Source of the DNA: CADCUY01 sp964242735
GTDB lineage: Bacteria; Actinomycetota; Actinomycetes; Actinomycetales; Quadrisphaeraceae
Reading direction: 5' to 3'
DNA: 9,193 nucleotides
NCBI GenBank assembly: GCA_964242735.1
Contig: CAXTAK010000037.1
Location: 1-9,193 of the forward strand
The notes beneath the pieces are model-generated. The model searched no databases. It was not told the origin of the DNA and saw only the letters and a program-made list of their open reading frames with translations. Made by a program: the position numbers and the translations under genes. This document shows positions 6,846-9,193 of the stretch, piece by piece. Positions within the stretch are counted from its first letter, which is position 1, and every line of letters starts with the position of its first letter.

Positions 6846-7763
6846 ATGACACTGACCACTGGCGGGCCGTCGGACGGCCCGCAGCGGGTGCTGGTGACCG
6901 GAGCGGGCACGGGCATGGGTGCTCTGGCCTCGCTCTCCCTGGCCGGCGCCGGACACACCGTCTATGCGTCGATGCGCGAGCCCGGCGGTCGGAACGCCGA
7001 CAAGGCGCAGCACCTGAAGGACCAGGCGAGCGGCGTCACCGGCACGCTGTCGGTGGTCGAGCTCGACGTGCAGTCCGAGGACTCGGCGACTGCGGCCGTC
7101 GAGCAGGTCGTCTCTGAGGTGGGAGGCCTCGACGTCGTCGTCCACAACGCGGCGCACCTGCTCGTCGGGCCGGTCGAGGCCTTCACGGCCGAGGAGGTGC
7201 TGCACGCCCTCGACATCAACGCGGTCGGGGCGCTGCGAGTCAACCGGGCGGTGCTGCCGGTGATGCGCGGCCAGGAGTCCGGGCTCCTGCTGTGGGTCGG
7301 CTCAGGCACCACCCGGGCGATCCCACCCTTCCTGGGCCCCTACACCGCGGCGAAGGCCGCGTTCGACGCCTTCGCCGACTCCGTGGCCTGGGACGTAGCG
7401 GTGTACGGCATCGAGACCACCATCGTGATGCCCGGGGTCTTCACCGAGGGCACCGCGCACTTCGCCAACGCGGGCTTCCCCGCCGACACCGAGCGGGTCG
7501 CCGCGTACGACCGTCTCGCCGCCTCGCTGGCGTCGATGGGCGAGGACACCGCCCGCCTCTTCGACGGCAAGGCGCCTACCGACCCGCAGATCGTGGCCGA
7601 CGAGATCGTCCGCGTCGTGGACCTGCCGGTCGGCACCCGGCCGCGGCGCAGCGTCGCCGACGGCTCCGACTACGGCGCCGAGATCGTCAACGGCGCGGCC
7701 GAGGAGCTGCGCCTGCGGCTGGCTCGCCGGATGGGCGTGACTCACCTGCTGCACCGCGCCTGA
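6846..7763 (+). CDS. SDR-family oxidoreductase A (first of three)
   Basis: This 305-residue short-chain dehydrogenase/reductase is somewhat longer than the classical 250, with a C-terminal extension of about 50 residues. The nucleotide-binding motif is TGAGTGMG (18-25). HNAA at 100-103 replaces the usual NNAG, and the catalytic set is N125, S153, Y166 and K170 (YTAAK). The segment GLLLWVGSGTTR before the active-site tyrosine is shared almost exactly with the third SDR of the array. Arginine 44 after the second strand (YASMR) suggests NADP(H) preference, by inference. GAGGAGGA (6835-6842) four bases before ATG 6846 is a near-ideal ribosome binding site and fixes the start, although the frame is open from further upstream. 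The substrate is unknown. It is probably the first gene of an operon and a likely target of the upstream MmyB-like regulator. Confidence 0.93.
   Translation: MTLTTGGPSDGPQRVLVTGAGTGMGALASLSLAGAGHTVYASMREPGGRNADKAQHLKDQASGVTGTLSVVELDVQSEDSATAAVEQVVSEVGGLDVVVHNAAHLLVGPVEAFTAEEVLHALDINAVGALRVNRAVLPVMRGQESGLLLWVGSGTTRAIPPFLGPYTAAKAAFDAFADSVAWDVAVYGIETTIVMPGVFTEGTAHFANAGFPADTERVAAYDRLAASLASMGEDTARLFDGKAPTDPQIVADEIVRVVDLPVGTRPRRSVADGSDYGAEIVNGAAEELRLRLARRMGVTHLLHRA
6863..6881. promoter_or_regulatory. Perfect 19-base palindrome inside the start of SDR A
   Basis: CGGGCCGTC (6863-6871) and GACGGCCCG (6873-6881) are exact reverse complements around a single G, codons 6-12 of the gene. As DNA it could be an operator for a dimeric regulator. 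As RNA it could form a 7-base-pair GC stem with a TCGGA loop just inside the start of translation. High GC makes chance palindromes less rare, so this is only a candidate. Confidence 0.4.
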
Positions 7764-7845
7764 CCTATCAGGCCGACTCACCCAGCCCCACCCGTCTCGA
7801 CCACCGCACCACACCGCGATCCACCACACCTACCGGAGGACTGAC

Positions 7846-8616
7846 ATGAGCACTGCCACCACCACCACGACGAGCACGACGCCCACCGCCCCTGGCCGGG
7901 TCGCCATCGTGACCGGTGCGTCCAGCGGGATCGGGCGCCAGAGCGCGGAGCGGCTGGCCGCGGACGGCCAGGCCGTGGTCGCGGTCTACGCCACCAACGA
8001 CCAGGCGGCCAAGGAGCTCGTCGAGGGCATCACCGCCGCGGGCGGCACCGCGACCGCGGTGAAGGCCGACGTCGCCGACGAGGTCCAGATGGGCGAGGTG
8101 TTCGCCACCGCCGAGCGCGTCTACGGCGGGGTCGACGTGGTCGTCAACGCTGCGGGTCTGATGATCCTCAAGCCGGTCGTGGACTTCGACCTGGCGGACC
8201 TGGACCGGATGCACCGGACGAACATCCGCGGCGCGTTCGTCGTCAGCCAGCTCGCCGCCCGCACCGTGCGCCGCGGCGGCGCGCTGATCAACTTCTCCAC
8301 CTCGGTGGTCCGGCTGTCGCTGCCGACCTACGGCGCGTACATCGCCTCCAAGGGCGCGGTCGACGCCCTCGGCCTGGTGCTCGCCAAGGAGCTGCGCGGG
8401 CGGGACGTCACCGTCAACACCGTGGCCCCCGGGCCGACCGCGACGCCGCTGTTCCTCAACGGCAAGGACGAGGCCACGATCGACCGGATGGCGAAGATGA
8501 ACCCGATCGAACGCCTGGGCACCCCCGAGGACATCGCCGAGGTCGTCTCCTTCCTCGCCGGCCCCGCCCGCTGGATCAACGGGCAGACCCTCTACGCCAA
8601 CGGCGGGATGGCCTGA
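7846..8616 (+). CDS. SDR-family oxidoreductase B (FabG-like)
   Basis: This 256-residue classical SDR has TGASSGIG at residues 23-30, NAAG at 101-104, N126, S151/S153, Y165 and K169 (YIASK), and the standard C-terminal INGQTLYANGGMA. The catalytic serine is not certain because INFSTSV offers two candidates at slightly unusual spacing from the tyrosine. The first 14 residues are a threonine/serine-rich tail (MSTATTTTTSTTPT) not part of the fold and of unknown role. GGAGG (7835-7839) six bases before the ATG supports this start. It follows SDR A by 82 bases with no hairpin between them, so cotranscription is likely. It resembles FabG and glucose-1-dehydrogenase-type enzymes rather than its two neighbours. 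It probably acts on a carbonyl or alcohol with NAD(P); the substrate is unknown. Confidence 0.93.
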   Translation: MSTATTTTTSTTPTAPGRVAIVTGASSGIGRQSAERLAADGQAVVAVYATNDQAAKELVEGITAAGGTATAVKADVADEVQMGEVFATAERVYGGVDVVVNAAGLMILKPVVDFDLADLDRMHRTNIRGAFVVSQLAARTVRRGGALINFSTSVVRLSLPTYGAYIASKGAVDALGLVLAKELRGRDVTVNTVAPGPTATPLFLNGKDEATIDRMAKMNPIERLGTPEDIAEVVSFLAGPARWINGQTLYANGGMA

Positions 8617-8632
8617 GACCCGCTCGACCCAC

Positions 8633-8662
8633 CGGCCGGCGCCCCGCGCGGGGCGCCGGCCG
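8633..8662 (+). terminator. Perfect 30-base palindrome between SDR B and A'
   Basis: CGGCCGGCGCCCC (8633-8645) pairs exactly with GGGGCGCCGGCCG (8650-8662) around GCGC. This is a 13-base-pair, all-GC hairpin starting 17 bases after the SDR B stop codon. There is no T-run, but actinobacterial terminators often lack one. It may end the A-B transcript, act as partial terminator, or protect the 3' end of the upstream message. Confidence 0.6.
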
Positions 8663-8707
8663 ACCGGCACCACCCGCAGACCATCCTCGCCCCCTCAAGG
8701 AGTCGAC

Positions 8708-9193
8708 ATGCCCAAGACCATCGTCATCACCGGTGCATCGTCCGGTTTCGGGGCCGCCGCTGCGCGGCACCTCGCCGTTGCCGGGCACACCGTGTACGCC
8801 GGCATCCGGGCGACCACGGGTCGGAACGCCCCAGCCGTGGCCGACGCCGCCGCCTACTCCCGCGACCACCAGGTCGACCTGCGCACCGTCGAGATGGACG
8901 TCTCCGACCAGGCGTCCGTCGACGCCGCGGTCGCCACGATCATCGATGAGCAGGGGCGCCTGGACGTGGTGGTCCACAACGCCGGGCACATGGTCCTCGG
9001 CCCGACCGAGGCGTTCACCCCCGAGCAGCTGGCCAGCGTCTACGACACCAACGTGCTCTCCACCCAGCGCGTCAACCGCGCCGCCGTCCCGCACCTCCGT
9101 GCGCAGCGGGACGGGCTGCTGCTGTGGGTGGGGTCGAGCAGCACCCGCGGCGGCACCCCGCCGTACCTGGCCCCGTACTTCGCGGCCAAGGCG
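8708..9193 (+). CDS. SDR-family oxidoreductase A' (partial, runs off the window)
   Basis: The first 162 residues of an SDR are visible. They show TGASSGFG at residues 8-15, HNAG at 90-93, N115, S143/S144, Y157 and K161 (YFAAK), so all catalytic residues are present. It is a clear paralog of SDR A: both share GHTVYA, GRNA, LDVVVHN, a GP.EAFT.E segment, RVNRA and GLLLWVGS..TR in the same order. AAGGAG (8697-8702) five bases before ATG 8708 is a good ribosome binding site and fixes the start. It follows SDR B by 91 bases that include a strong palindrome, so it may be transcribed separately or at a different level. By analogy with SDR A the full protein should be about 290-305 residues. The substrate is unknown. 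Confidence 0.92.
   Translation, partial: MPKTIVITGASSGFGAAAARHLAVAGHTVYAGIRATTGRNAPAVADAAAYSRDHQVDLRTVEMDVSDQASVDAAVATIIDEQGRLDVVVHNAGHMVLGPTEAFTPEQLASVYDTNVLSTQRVNRAAVPHLRAQRDGLLLWVGSSSTRGGTPPYLAPYFAAKA

Noticed and set aside
7768..9094. Minus-strand open frames opposite the SDR array
   Set aside because: They are shadows of SDR B and SDR A', both of which have complete catalytic motifs and ribosome binding sites.

Overview
The window reads as a high-GC actinobacterial accessory region. Coding GC is high, third positions are rich in G/C, Shine-Dalgarno sites are strong, and most genes are families typical of actinomycetes. It is dense in transposable elements: two complete or near-complete insertion sequences and two relics occupy roughly half of the sequence. 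This suggests a genomic island or a plasmid-like segment. No tRNA, rRNA or CRISPR array was seen.

Left part (1-2465). A truncated, frameshifted IS30-family transposase lies on the minus strand (about 58-757). What looks like its outer terminal repeat ends near 790, only 27 bases before a plus-strand short-chain dehydrogenase/reductase (SDR, 818-1585). A 427-base stretch without a recognisable gene follows. Then comes a small SRPBCC/polyketide-cyclase-like protein (2013-2465) with its own ribosome binding site.

Middle part (2610-5075). A complete IS5-family element (2610-3682) has 21-base terminal repeats matching at 19 positions and an open transposase frame. It directly abuts an IS701-family element (about 3683-5075, minus strand). 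The IS701 transposase needs two compensating frameshifts to be read in full.

Right part (5104-9193). A MmyB-like XRE-family regulator (5116-5976) faces the same way as three SDR genes (6846-7763, 7846-8616, and 8708 to beyond the window edge). Between regulator and SDRs lies a badly decayed IS630-family transposase on the minus strand (about 5980-6680). The first and third SDRs are clear paralogs and the second is a FabG-like SDR, giving an A-B-A' layout. A 19-base palindrome just inside the first SDR, a tandem 15-base repeat upstream of it, and a perfect 30-base palindrome between the second and third SDRs are candidate control sites.

Working together: MmyB-like regulators are known to sit beside SDR genes in actinomycetes and are thought to sense a small, possibly fatty-acid-like, ligand. 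The most economical reading is a ligand-responsive regulator controlling a small set of NAD(P)-dependent redox enzymes of unknown substrate, in a region repeatedly hit by insertion sequences. I see no defence, toxin or otherwise clearly novel system. The SDR array and its control sites are the most interesting part.
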